From Mesorhizobium tamadayense (GTDB lineage Bacteria > Pseudomonadota > Alphaproteobacteria > Rhizobiales > Rhizobiaceae), in contig NZ_RQXT01000026.1 of NCBI RefSeq assembly GCF_003863365.1, positions 26,855-90,854 on the forward strand: DNA of 64,000 nt, written 5' to 3'. The notes under the pieces are model-generated. The model saw only the letters and a program-made list of their open reading frames with translations, did no database searches and was not told the origin of the DNA. Numbering within the stretch: position 1 is the first letter of the stretch; each line of letters opens with the position of its first letter. The translations under genes were made by a program, and so were the position numbers. Of this stretch, positions 26,594-34,399 are shown piece by piece.

Positions 26594-26639
26594 ACCCCGA
26601 CCGCTCGCGGCACTCTGTCGTGCCGCGAGCGGTCGGGGT
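26594..26639. terminator. Perfect 20-bp hairpin between convergent genes
   Basis: The left arm 26594-26613 begins ACCCCGACCG; the right arm 26620-26639 is its exact reverse complement; the loop is TCTGTC. It lies between the plus-strand repeat protein and the minus-strand peptide gene, so it can terminate from both sides. Flanks are AT-rich (ACAAACAAAT to the left, CAAAATGAAAG to the right). A short direct repeat AATACCCCGAC occurs just left of and within the left arm (about 26574 and 26592). Confidence 0.75.
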
Positions 26640-26657
26640 GTCAAAATGAAAGAAAGC

Positions 26658-26900
26658 TTACGACTGGCCGGGAGGGCCAACGTGAATGTGGTTCTTGTCA
26701 CCCCAGCCATTGCCCGGGCGTGTTCCTCCCGATTTGGCGATCGCCCTGGAGTTCAAGCTTGTGCCGAGCAGAAGCGTTATGGCCGGTGGAGTCACCGCCG
26801 CAAAACGCCCTGCCTTCTTGAGAAAGTCCCGGCGCGCCTGAGCCTCCGAAACCAGGGTTTCCTGCGTCCGTTCCGAGCGTTTTGTACTTTCGGTTGGCAT
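26658..26900 (-). CDS. Small peptide with twin-arginine-type leader and Gly/His-rich tail (putative modified-peptide precursor)
   Basis: An 80-residue product; start ATG 26900 with GGGAGGA five bases upstream. Residues 23-31 read RRDFLKKAG, a twin-arginine-like motif, followed by a hydrophobic stretch PPAITLLLGTSL (38-49). The tail from residue 58 is GGTRPGNGWGDKNHIHVGPP followed by GQS, rich in Gly, Asn, His and Pro and without Cys. The gene ends an operon with a nucleotidyltransferase and a PqqD-HPr-kinase fusion. PqqD-type domains bind peptide leaders in RiPP pathways, so this may be a modified peptide. From memory, short proteins with related GWGxxDxNHxHxGPPG tails occur in other alphaproteobacterial polysaccharide loci, but I know of no assigned function. 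No lasso cyclase or protease is present. Confidence 0.75.
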   Translation of the reverse strand: MPTESTKRSERTQETLVSEAQARRDFLKKAGRFAAVTPPAITLLLGTSLNSRAIAKSGGTRPGNGWGDKNHIHVGPPGQS

Positions 26901-26981
26901 GACAATCCTCCCCATAAGTGTTTCAGAATTCCACAGCCAGTTTATGCTTCCCGATACACGTGTGCCAGTTCACCAAAAGGC

Positions 26982-27983
26982 TTAGATTTTCGCGCTTGGG
27001 ATCAAGAGCGTGCGAGCGATGCGCCGCGCGACATCGGACGAGCCTCCTCGCGACGAGCCGTCGGCACGTAGAAACCGCCATGTGCCCCACGTCAAATTGC
27101 CGGCCAGGCGCAACGGAGCGCCGATGATCGGGTGAGTTGCCGTGAAGATGCGCCTCCAGTGCTGGAAACGGACGATCGGCCGCCGTGCGCATTTGGCGGG
27201 AATCCTGATTCCGAAGAAGTGATGCAAGGCCAGCAGCTGGGTGTCCAGCGCATTGCGGGCGCCTCGATCCGACATGGATGCCTGCAATGCCGTCCAGTCC
27301 ACCTGGTCGCTTTTCGCCAATTGTGCCAGGTCATGAAGATGCCTGAGGTCAATCCTTCCGCGCCAGTAGTCCCCCTCCTTAAGCAGGTCGTGCACGATCC
27401 AGTGCAGGGCCCGAGCCTGGGCAGGCGGAATATTCACCCGCAGACCGTTTCGCTGGACGAGCCTTGGCGGGTCAAAGCCATTCGCCCGGCGCGCCCGGAG
27501 CTCCAGCATTCCGGCGTCCTGCTGACGAACCATGCCTCGGCCACGCGCCACCTCGACGTAGCCGAGCTCTTCAAGACAGGCTTGGGCAGCCGCCTCTTCG
27601 CCCGGCTCCACGGCCAGATCGAGGTCACTCGTCATCCGGCTGGGAGCCCGGCGGGCCGGTGAAAGGAAAAGGGGGACCGCTCCCTTGAGCAGGAGCGGAA
27701 CGATGCCATGGCGATTAAGGGCTGCAACGGCTTCGAGCAGTTGGGCGCGCAAGCGCAGGTTCCGTTCCCGATTGCAGTCGTGAACGAACCGAAGATACTC
27801 GCGCACATCCTGCGGCAATCGGTGGATCTGGCCGGCACGTTTGAGCGACGAGAACAAGTCTGGCGTGAGCAGCGTGCGATTGGCCAGGGCAATCACAGCA
27901 TGCCAGTCGGTCCTGTCGGCCGGACTGCCGCGAAGCCCGGCGATCAGCGCCTGAAGCGCGTTGCCCCTGCGCGTCATCGGCAT
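26982..27983 (-). CDS. Nucleotidyltransferase family protein (NTP_transf_5-like)
   Basis: A 333-aa protein of the nucleotidyltransferase fold. LLLKGAVPLF is at residues 97-106 and the acidic metal-binding pattern SDLDLAV at 119-125, characteristic of the NTP_transf_5 family found beside PqqD/HprK-like genes and lasso-peptide-type gene clusters. It overlaps the end of the PqqD-HprK fusion gene by ten bases, so the two are probably translated together. The substrate is unknown; a nucleotidyl transfer to a peptide or to a phosphorylated intermediate is conceivable. The next gene downstream encodes the 80-residue peptide. Confidence 0.82.
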   Translation of the reverse strand: MPMTRRGNALQALIAGLRGSPADRTDWHAVIALANRTLLTPDLFSSLKRAGQIHRLPQDVREYLRFVHDCNRERNLRLRAQLLEAVAALNRHGIVPLLLKGAVPLFLSPARRAPSRMTSDLDLAVEPGEEAAAQACLEELGYVEVARGRGMVRQQDAGMLELRARRANGFDPPRLVQRNGLRVNIPPAQARALHWIVHDLLKEGDYWRGRIDLRHLHDLAQLAKSDQVDWTALQASMSDRGARNALDTQLLALHHFFGIRIPAKCARRPIVRFQHWRRIFTATHPIIGAPLRLAGNLTWGTWRFLRADGSSRGGSSDVARRIARTLLIPSAKI

Positions 27984-29125
27984 GCTTTCGTGATCAGCTC
28001 TACCGCATCATCGAGCTTCGAATAGGTCAGGCAATAGGTGCCCGCCGATCCGATGACTTGGGTCAGCATGTCGAAGGCGGTGCCGCTCAGCTCTTGGCCG
28101 CGTGCGGACGCGCCGTTGAGCAGGACGCGCAATGCGCTGGCTGGCTCGATCGGCTCCAGGCAAGCCTTCGCGTCGCGGCTTCGACGGAGCTGGATCACGC
28201 AGCCGATTGGCGCGGGCGGGCGCGGCACGAACTCCTTGGGCACGGCAAACCGAACACGCCTGCCGTCCGGTCGGCGACAGACCGGAACAGCATCGAGGTC
28301 GGCGTAGTATTCGGCCAGAAGCGGCCATGCTCCCGCCTTGACGGCGGGGGCAAACGGCAGACCCACGCCGTGCCCCCGGGAGTCCAGCAGCGTGACATCG
28401 TCAGAAGCGAAACCGAACCCGGCATGCATCAACGCCAGGGTCAGCGTCGTCTTGCCTGCGCCCGGGTTGCCGCAAAGAAGCACGATGCGTTCATTTCTGA
28501 GAAGCGCAGCCGCGTGCAGAGCAAGCTCGTAGGCGCCGCGATCGAGAACCTCGATCAGCAATTGCCCTTTCAGCATGACGGGCAGTTCGTCGGGCGAGCA
28601 GGAGAAAACCCAGTCGCCATCCCGGAACAAGTGGACCCGCCCTTCATGCTCGACCAGCTGCAGCAGAACGTCGGCAGTCTCGCTTCGGACCTCGAGATGC
28701 CGGAATACGGCGATCGCGGGAAAAGCGCAGGCCGCCGGGTAGACGATGCGCATGTTGAGGCCCGCGATGGCGACCACCTGGCTCACAGCCTCTTGAGCTG
28801 ACGCGGACAACGGCGCGTGGGGCCGTATCAGGCTCAGCCGTTGCCAATCCCTCAGCGCAGCCTCGACGTGCCTGTTTGCCTCAAGCCTATCAACGCCAGC
28901 GCGCGCCATCTCGCCCGAGATAGCGTCCAGCGGCATGCCTCCTTCCAGGGAGCGCCAGATCTCGGCAGCAGTATCGTTGACGGCGAAAATGGCCTGCCGG
29001 GATGGACTGAACAGGATATTTTGTCCCCTGACGCGTGCCAGCCGCCCCTGGGTCACAAACGTCGCACGGCTGTGAGCGACGGAGCCGAGCGCCGCCGTTC
29101 TGTTAGCCGCCTCGGGCTGATTCAT
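27974..29125 (-). CDS. PqqD-like peptide-binding domain fused to HPr-kinase-like domain
   Basis: A 383-aa protein. Residues about 25-100 match the PqqD/RRE fold (RLARVRGQNILFSPSRQAIF, AVNDTAAEIWRSLEGG). The remainder is HPr kinase/phosphorylase-like, with P-loop GNPGAGKT at 219-226 and downstream FASDDVTLLD. In Gram-positive HprK the target is serine of HPr; in the HprK-related kinase A group, encoded with PqqD-like proteins, the target is unknown. The start at 29125 has GGGGAGGGGG about nine bases upstream; a longer in-frame start at 29245 has no better site. Fusing leader-binding and kinase domains suggests phosphorylation of the neighbouring small peptide or of something it carries. This is inference. 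Confidence 0.82.
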   Translation of the reverse strand: MNQPEAANRTAALGSVAHSRATFVTQGRLARVRGQNILFSPSRQAIFAVNDTAAEIWRSLEGGMPLDAISGEMARAGVDRLEANRHVEAALRDWQRLSLIRPHAPLSASAQEAVSQVVAIAGLNMRIVYPAACAFPAIAVFRHLEVRSETADVLLQLVEHEGRVHLFRDGDWVFSCSPDELPVMLKGQLLIEVLDRGAYELALHAAALLRNERIVLLCGNPGAGKTTLTLALMHAGFGFASDDVTLLDSRGHGVGLPFAPAVKAGAWPLLAEYYADLDAVPVCRRPDGRRVRFAVPKEFVPRPPAPIGCVIQLRRSRDAKACLEPIEPASALRVLLNGASARGQELSGTAFDMLTQVIGSAGTYCLTYSKLDDAVELITKACR

Positions 29126-29270
29126 CGGATAGCCCCCTCCCCGTCTGCCGAAACGCGATGACGGTCCAAGCTGTTGTTGCAAAGCAGGCGTGTTCAACGG
29201 GTGATGCGGCAATGCCCATTTCGGCAGGACTTCCATTTTGTCCAATCAGCTCGCCGACGGATGCAACCGC

Positions 29271-30287
29271 TCACAGCGCTTCGTCGGAGAACCGGGCCAC
29301 GTTCTGATGTGCCGCGATCCACTGGAGATGCGCCTTGTTCCAGAATTCGCGCGCGTCAGCTCCCGTCAGCACCCTGAAACCGGACGGCGGCAGCGGCAAT
29401 GCGGACGGCATTGGCTCGTCGGGCAGCCACAGCAACATGTTGTCCCCGCTTTCAATCGCCAGCCGCCAGGTTCTTTCAAGGCGACGGAACCCGCGCATAT
29501 TTGCCGAAGCCAGTGCAAAAACCGATCCTGTGATCCTCAGCCTGGGTGACTGATCGACGGCTTTGATCGGTGCCTGATGTGTGATTTCGCCCTTGGAGAG
29601 AAAGGCATGCATACGGATGAGGGTTCGGTCGATCCGCACGGTTTCCCGTGTTCCGTCCCGTTCGTTTGATGCAGGGTCCAGGCTGATCCCCGAAAAACAT
29701 CCGTCGAACAGGCAATCTTCGACAATGCCGCTGAGGAGATAGTCGTTCTCGACCGCATCATCCCTGATTTCGCTGAGCCAGCAGCCTTTCAAGCGGAAGC
29801 CGTCGGCCCGCTCGGCGAAACGCACGCCGTCCCAGCAGCGGCGCGCCCGGACGTCCTCTATTGTCGCATTGGCGCTTCCGTCCCTGACAAGCAGGGCCGC
29901 GCTGTTGCAATAGGTGTCGCGCCAATCGGAGGTTAGCGGCACCTGGCCGTCGAAGCGGCCCCCTATGAAGCGAACGCCGGGGCAATTGCGGATCACGACG
30001 GGATAGCGATTGACCGGCAAGGTTCCTTCGTCGCAGCTCATCATCGCGCTGGGATCGGTGTTTCTGCTGTTGGCAACTGTGAAGGAAGCATTCCGAGCGT
30101 CGATTGTTGCTCCGGCTTCGAGGTTTCGAATCGATTGTTGTTCGTAGCCATGCTCACCCGCCAGAACGAGCTGCTTGCCTCCCGGCGTCAGTCCGCCCTC
30201 CGCCTGGCACGAGCCTGGCAACAGGGCGAACACGGGATACAGGCCAGCGAGGCCCATGAATGAACGGCGGTCCATTCTCATGCTCAT
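29271..30287 (-). CDS. Tat-exported right-handed beta-helix protein
   Basis: A 338-aa protein. It has a Tat-type signal (MDRRSFMGLAGLYPVFALLPG) with a possible lipobox cysteine in LLPGSCQ. The body repeats the short beta-strand coils of parallel beta-helix proteins (VVIRNCPGVRFIGGRFDG, ATIEDVRARRCWDGVRF, SGIVEDCLFDGCFSGISL). This fold is used by polysaccharide lyases, epimerases and glycan-binding proteins; no catalytic residues could be assigned. The start at 30287 overlaps the stop of the P-loop kinase gene (ATGA), arguing for coupling. It probably acts on or anchors the polymer in the periplasm. Confidence 0.75.
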   Translation of the reverse strand: MSMRMDRRSFMGLAGLYPVFALLPGSCQAEGGLTPGGKQLVLAGEHGYEQQSIRNLEAGATIDARNASFTVANSRNTDPSAMMSCDEGTLPVNRYPVVIRNCPGVRFIGGRFDGQVPLTSDWRDTYCNSAALLVRDGSANATIEDVRARRCWDGVRFAERADGFRLKGCWLSEIRDDAVENDYLLSGIVEDCLFDGCFSGISLDPASNERDGTRETVRIDRTLIRMHAFLSKGEITHQAPIKAVDQSPRLRITGSVFALASANMRGFRRLERTWRLAIESGDNMLLWLPDEPMPSALPLPPSGFRVLTGADAREFWNKAHLQWIAAHQNVARFSDEAL

Positions 30288-31117
30288 TGACCGGGAGAAT
30301 CGCATAGCCGATGCCGGTCGAGACAGGCCAAAAGCACCGCCTCGAGCGCTCTCTCGGCCACGTCTTCGGGCGAGGCAAACATTTCGACGTCGACCGCCGC
30401 CAGCACGCCGATGTGATCTTCCGTTCCCATTGACCGCTCAAGGGCCGCCGCCATCTCGCGGCAAGCACGATCCGCCGCCGACCAGAGATCAGGATCGCTT
30501 TCCGGGGATGTCCGTTGCAGCCGTGAGGAGCGATCGCCCCTGGTCTGGAGCCGGTCTCTGGCGATGCCGGTCTCGCTGCGCAGGTGGACAAAAACCATGT
30601 CATGCACCCCAAGGGTAGAAAGCATATCCAGCCACTTCTCGGATGTTTTTCGGCACTTGCTCTTCAAAAAGACGGACCAGAAACCCTGCAGCAACCCCTG
30701 ATCCATTATAATGATCGAATTCCGTCTTGACCTCTCCTGCTGGATAAATGCAACCAAGCCGACAAGATTCCAGACAAGCCTGACAGCATCAAGGAGCGAT
30801 GCTTGCCTGCTTTCGACGACGAAGCGGGCAATTCGGGTAAACAAGGAGCGAAACTCCCGATCTAGAAATCGAGGGGCGACGACGCCGATTCTATATATCT
30901 GCCTCTCGATGAATGTTCTTCCTTCCCACGCTATTCGCACCTCGCCTACCAGCGGGCCACGCCGTCGCAAGCTGTTCGCCAACAGCCTGGAGGTGGTTGT
31001 CTTTCCGACCCCGGGCAGACCAAAGAACTCCACAAACCGAATGTCTGTTCGAAGCGCGTGTGCTTCGACGCTTGGCGGGAGGCTTGCCGCCAGGTGACCA
31101 ACCGTGTGCGAAGTCAT
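30284..31117 (-). CDS. Thymidylate-kinase-like P-loop protein
   Basis: A 277-aa cytoplasmic P-loop NTPase. Walker A GLPGVGKT is at residues 33-40, preceded by the strand FVEFF; a DQGLLQGFW segment at about 155 resembles the DR/DQ region of thymidylate-kinase-like enzymes; an arginine-rich lid follows (ARDRLQTRGDRSSR). Such proteins recur in polysaccharide clusters, and their phosphate acceptor is unknown. It lies 91 bp after the Wzy-type polymerase gene and overlaps the beta-helix gene. It resembles the C-terminal half of the fusion protein encoded at 13628. Confidence 0.72.
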   Translation of the reverse strand: MTSHTVGHLAASLPPSVEAHALRTDIRFVEFFGLPGVGKTTTSRLLANSLRRRGPLVGEVRIAWEGRTFIERQIYRIGVVAPRFLDREFRSLFTRIARFVVESRQASLLDAVRLVWNLVGLVAFIQQERSRRNSIIIMDQGLLQGFWSVFLKSKCRKTSEKWLDMLSTLGVHDMVFVHLRSETGIARDRLQTRGDRSSRLQRTSPESDPDLWSAADRACREMAAALERSMGTEDHIGVLAAVDVEMFASPEDVAERALEAVLLACLDRHRLCDSPGQ

Positions 31118-31208
31118 TGGCTTTCAGATGATAAGGTGGGGATTTCAGGTTGAAAGGTGATCTCTTGCAAGACCGAAGAAACCAGGAAGAATATCCGAGG
31201 AAGATATT

Positions 31209-32489
31209 TCAATATTCGAATAGCTGAGATCCGGTCCCGGCATAGACCTTTGGATTCTTTACAGGATCGGTCTGCAGTGATCGTTGCATGCCGCGGTAGA
31301 ATATGAGCAAAGCGAGCGGCAGCCAGAAGAAAGCCGCGGTTGATGGCCCGAAGGAATCGCTCATCTGGTTTGCGACGATGTAGTTCCACACGGAAACCGA
31401 CGTTCCGAGCACCATCACGTTCACTTCCGTCGCCCGCTCGCCCCTGCCATTGTCGACCAATGTGCGAAGAACCGCGCTGACCACATACGCCAAAACCAGC
31501 ACGACGACGGCTATCACCAGCGCGGCGCCGGGCACGCCCAACGTTCTGAAGTAGTCGATGAAAAGGTTGTGGCTATGGGGAGCGATGTTGCCCACCGGCT
31601 GCCCTGCCCCCACTCCCATGAACGGATGCGACAGGCCCAGATCGATTGATATGGACCACAGTCGCTGTCTGGACACGACCGAATGCGCCTCACCGCCGGA
31701 AAGCTGAAGTGACAGCAGCCTGTAGGCCCGTGGATTGAGGAACTGCAATGTCATCAAGCTCGCCTCGAACAATATCGGAGCAGAAATGGTCCCAAGGATC
31801 ACTGTTAGGGGACTTTGCTTTCTCCGGACCAGATAGATGCTGTACAGCCCGAAGAACATTCCCAGGCCGGCAACGCCGAGAACGAAGTTTGTCTTTGACC
31901 CCGATTTCATCAAGCCCACGAGAACCGCGGCGAGGCAGCCCAAGAGGAGAACCCGGTGCCGGCGAGAAGCGACCAGCTTCGCGGCGATGAGCGGCAAAAC
32001 TGCCGACAGGGCGATCCCGAGCTGGTTGGCATGTTTGAAATAGCCTTCCGCCCGATCGACGAATCTGGCGTCGCCCAGCCCGATTGTGACAAGGCAGGAT
32101 GTCACAACGCTCATTGCGATCATCGCTCCCAAAATCCTGTCGATGGCCACGGAACCACCGGGCCTCGTGGAGAGCGCTGCGACCGCTGGAATAATGGCGA
32201 AGCCAAACACCTGCGCGAAAACCGCGCGCATCGTTCTGATCGGATTGTCTGCGTAGAGCATCGACAGCAGCGACAGAACGATGATGCAACCGGATGTCGC
32301 CAGAACGGCAGTCGCCAAGGCCGCTTCGGCCCGATGAAGGCGTCTTGCCGTTTCGGCATAGGCAACGACGCTGACCAGGGCGCAGAACAGAGCGAGCAGG
32401 AAGGAAAGCGAGCCATCGGTCCCTGCAATCCGAGTGGCGCCAGGGAACCATATCGATACGATAAGCAAAAGAATGGATGCCTGCAGCAT
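31209..32489 (-). CDS. O-antigen polymerase/ligase-like membrane protein (Wzy/WaaL type)
   Basis: A polytopic inner-membrane protein of 426 aa with about ten hydrophobic segments (starting LQASILLLIVSIWFPG). The large periplasmic loop contains HPFMGVGAGQPVGNIAPHSHNLFIDYFRTLG; the H-x-x-H-N/F-type motif before a hydrophobic segment is characteristic of the O-antigen ligase/polymerase family (Wzy_C). It would polymerise repeat units delivered by the Wzx-type flippase under Wzz/BY-kinase control. It heads the minus-strand operon that ends with the small peptide. Confidence 0.85.
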   Translation of the reverse strand: MLQASILLLIVSIWFPGATRIAGTDGSLSFLLALFCALVSVVAYAETARRLHRAEAALATAVLATSGCIIVLSLLSMLYADNPIRTMRAVFAQVFGFAIIPAVAALSTRPGGSVAIDRILGAMIAMSVVTSCLVTIGLGDARFVDRAEGYFKHANQLGIALSAVLPLIAAKLVASRRHRVLLLGCLAAVLVGLMKSGSKTNFVLGVAGLGMFFGLYSIYLVRRKQSPLTVILGTISAPILFEASLMTLQFLNPRAYRLLSLQLSGGEAHSVVSRQRLWSISIDLGLSHPFMGVGAGQPVGNIAPHSHNLFIDYFRTLGVPGAALVIAVVVLVLAYVVSAVLRTLVDNGRGERATEVNVMVLGTSVSVWNYIVANQMSDSFGPSTAAFFWLPLALLIFYRGMQRSLQTDPVKNPKVYAGTGSQLFEY

Positions 32490-32812
32490 AGATGGACGTC
32501 ACGCTCAAAGCGCTATGCAGCAACTGCGCACCAATGCGGGATTCAAGGCGCGCTGCCGCACCGCGGGTGAATATTCCGCGTACCTATTTCATGAGCAGCG
32601 TAGGCTGAGCGAATAGACAAGGAAATGAGCGAAAAAGCGTCATTGGGAGAAGGTGTCCTACGCCTTTTGTGCAAGCGGCGGCGGCACGGCGATTCCGGCC
32701 GCATGATCAGAGCCGGTCAGGCAGTGCAACCGCATTGGGTGTTGGTACGGATTCTCAGATGTGGGAGACTTGGGCGTGGCACACTGAGTCTTCCACACCA
32801 TAGGAGAACGCC
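32490..32812. other. Divergent intergenic region
   Basis: About 320 bp between the minus-strand Wzy-type gene and the plus-strand 82-aa membrane protein. It should hold promoters for both. AGGAG lies just before the GTG at 32813. No further gene or repeat was supported. Confidence 0.45.
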
Positions 32813-33061
32813 GTGCTTTGGGGCCTAATCGCCGTCGGCGGGATCGGCATTTTGCTCGGATTTCGTCTTCGAGCACCGGCGCTCATCGTTACGACCGCGG
32901 TGATTGTCCTGGTCGGCGCCGTTGCGGGCGGCATCGGCAGCTTGCTTGATTGGGACCGTCTGCTTTCGATCCTGCTTTTCGTTGTCACGCTGCAGGGCGC
33001 CTACCTGCTCGGCGTCTTCCTTGGCGTCGTGTGGCGTCGCGGCCTCACCCATGAGCAATGA
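32813..33061 (+). CDS. Small membrane protein, 82 aa
   Basis: A small integral membrane protein with three hydrophobic segments covering almost its whole length (LWGLIAVGGIGILLGF; ALIVTTAVIVLVGAVAGGIG; LLSILLFVVTLQGAYLLGVF). The start is GTG 32813, with AGGAGAACGCC immediately upstream. No family was recognised. It lies between the Wzy-type operon and the initiating sugar transferase and may be an accessory to polysaccharide assembly, but this is only positional. Confidence 0.65.
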   Translation: MLWGLIAVGGIGILLGFRLRAPALIVTTAVIVLVGAVAGGIGSLLDWDRLLSILLFVVTLQGAYLLGVFLGVVWRRGLTHEQ

Positions 33062-33146
33062 CGGACCGCGGCTGCCGTGTTGTCGCCGGCGCCGGACGTA
33101 TTCGACGCGGCCATGCCGCCAAGGCTCGCTGCCTTTCTCGCTGATA

Positions 33147-33249
33147 CATGTCGCCCAAAATTGCGCAGCGGTTTTGGGAGAACGACATGCATCAAAACAA
33201 GGACTTAAAGCGCGTCGCCTGAATCCGTTTCGCTGCGACGCGCTTTAGT
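33147..33249. repeat. Compound palindromic repeat, copy 1
   Basis: The first element is CATGTCGCCCAAAA...TTTTGGG...CGACATG (33147-33190). The second is a perfect 12-bp hairpin, AAAGCGCGTCGC (33207-33218) with GCGACGCGCTTT (33235-33246). The same two-part architecture recurs at 44273 and 45387. The second hairpin lies just beyond the stop codon of the minus-strand sugar transferase and may also act as its terminator. Confidence 0.8.
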
Positions 33250-33941
33250 CAAGACGCATGATCGAATCTCATCACGGCGAAGACCGTCCGAATGAGAATG
33301 ACGACATCGGCCCATATGGACCAGTTTCGCACGTAGCGGCTGTCGATAGAGACGCGGCTGGGATAATCTATTGCGTCTCTGCCCGTCACTTGCCATAGGC
33401 CGGTCAGCCCGGGCCGGGTTCGAAGGTAATCGATCGCACAGGCGCCGTAACGTTGCAGTTCGTCGGGGACGACCGGCCGAGGGCCGACGCAACTCATATC
33501 GCCGCGCAGCACGTTGATGAGCTGAGGCAACTCGTCCAGGCTCGACTTCCTGAGGACGTGCCCCAGCAATGTGATGCGCGGATCGTTCCTGAATTTCAAA
33601 TTCTGCTCCCACTCCTCGGCGGCTTCGGGATTGCTCGCAAGATAGTTTGCCAGAACCTGCTCGGAGTTGGCGACCATGGTTCTGAACTTGTAGCAGGCGA
33701 AACGCTTGCCGTTGAAGCCGACCCGGGTGTGGGAGAATATCGCCGGTCCACCGTCGGTCACCAATATCAAGATGGCAACCACCAGCATGATCGGAGCGGC
33801 AAGGACAAGCGCGATCGATGCGACCGTCACGTCCATGATCCTCTTGGACCGGCCGCCAAGCGGGCGACGGTTTTGGCCGACGCCGACTCCGGGCCTGCGG
33901 GAGTTCATGTCAAATGCGCTGATTGTCATGAGTTTCGCCAT
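33249..33941 (-). CDS. Initiating sugar-phosphate transferase, ExoY/WbaP-like
   Basis: Undecaprenyl-phosphate sugar-1-phosphate transferase of the bacterial sugar transferase family, 230 aa. One N-terminal membrane segment (IALVLAAPIMLVVAILILVTDGG) precedes FSHTRVGFNGKRFACYKFRTM, followed by the catalytic region RKSSLDELPQLINVLRGDMS and VGPRP, and the C-terminal RPGLTGLWQVTGRD. It transfers the first sugar phosphate to the lipid carrier and so starts each repeat unit. Length and features match ExoY. The start at 33941 lacks a strong Shine-Dalgarno site, and ATGs at 33929 and 33908 are alternatives. Confidence 0.93.
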   Translation of the reverse strand: MAKLMTISAFDMNSRRPGVGVGQNRRPLGGRSKRIMDVTVASIALVLAAPIMLVVAILILVTDGGPAIFSHTRVGFNGKRFACYKFRTMVANSEQVLANYLASNPEAAEEWEQNLKFRNDPRITLLGHVLRKSSLDELPQLINVLRGDMSCVGPRPVVPDELQRYGACAIDYLRTRPGLTGLWQVTGRDAIDYPSRVSIDSRYVRNWSIWADVVILIRTVFAVMRFDHAS

Positions 33942-34399
33942 GGAACACGGCTGGTTTTACCACTCGACTTCACAGCGGCGGCTCGTTCTCGGCAAGAGCC
34001 GCAAAGGAGGTATCGGCGTATCTGGCGTTGGTACGCCCTTAGCCTGATCCGCGCATTGCTGGCGCGGAGTCGATAGGCCTTCTGATCAAACGGCGTATCA
34101 CAGGGCACCCTTTTTCTGCAGTAGCAGTTTGGGCAAGTTCGACTGTATTGCGTGATCGACGAATTGGAACTGGTTCGGCACCGGCGGTCGAGAGCGCCGA
34201 CTAAATTCGGGCCCTTACTCTCGTGGCGAGGATGCGGAGAGAATGTCCGGGGCCACTTTTGCCGAATGCTCAAGCCGGCAAAGCCGCCTGGCAATGCAAC
34301 GCAAGAAATGCATGCGCGCGTCGCGTTCAGACGAGATCCGACGGGTAGATCTTCCGCATCAAGGAATGCCAGCCGGTCTGAGATTGGAGAGCACGCAAC
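33942..34399. other. Intergenic region, no gene supported
   Basis: About 460 bp between the divergently oriented sugar-transferase gene and the plus-strand gene at 34400. Promoters for both are expected. No convincing coding frame, repeat or strong hairpin was seen. Confidence 0.45.

Noticed and set aside
26658..29125. Lasso-peptide biosynthesis cluster
   Set aside because: PqqD, HprK-like and nucleotidyltransferase genes occur in some lasso clusters, but there is no asparagine-synthetase-like cyclase or transglutaminase-like protease, and the peptide tail does not have the usual lasso ring start and acceptor pattern.
27974..29125. Participation of the PqqD-like domain in PQQ synthesis with the pqqE at the left edge
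   Set aside because: The domain is fused to a kinase and lies in a different operon about 27 kb away; a normal pqqD would be next to pqqE outside the window.
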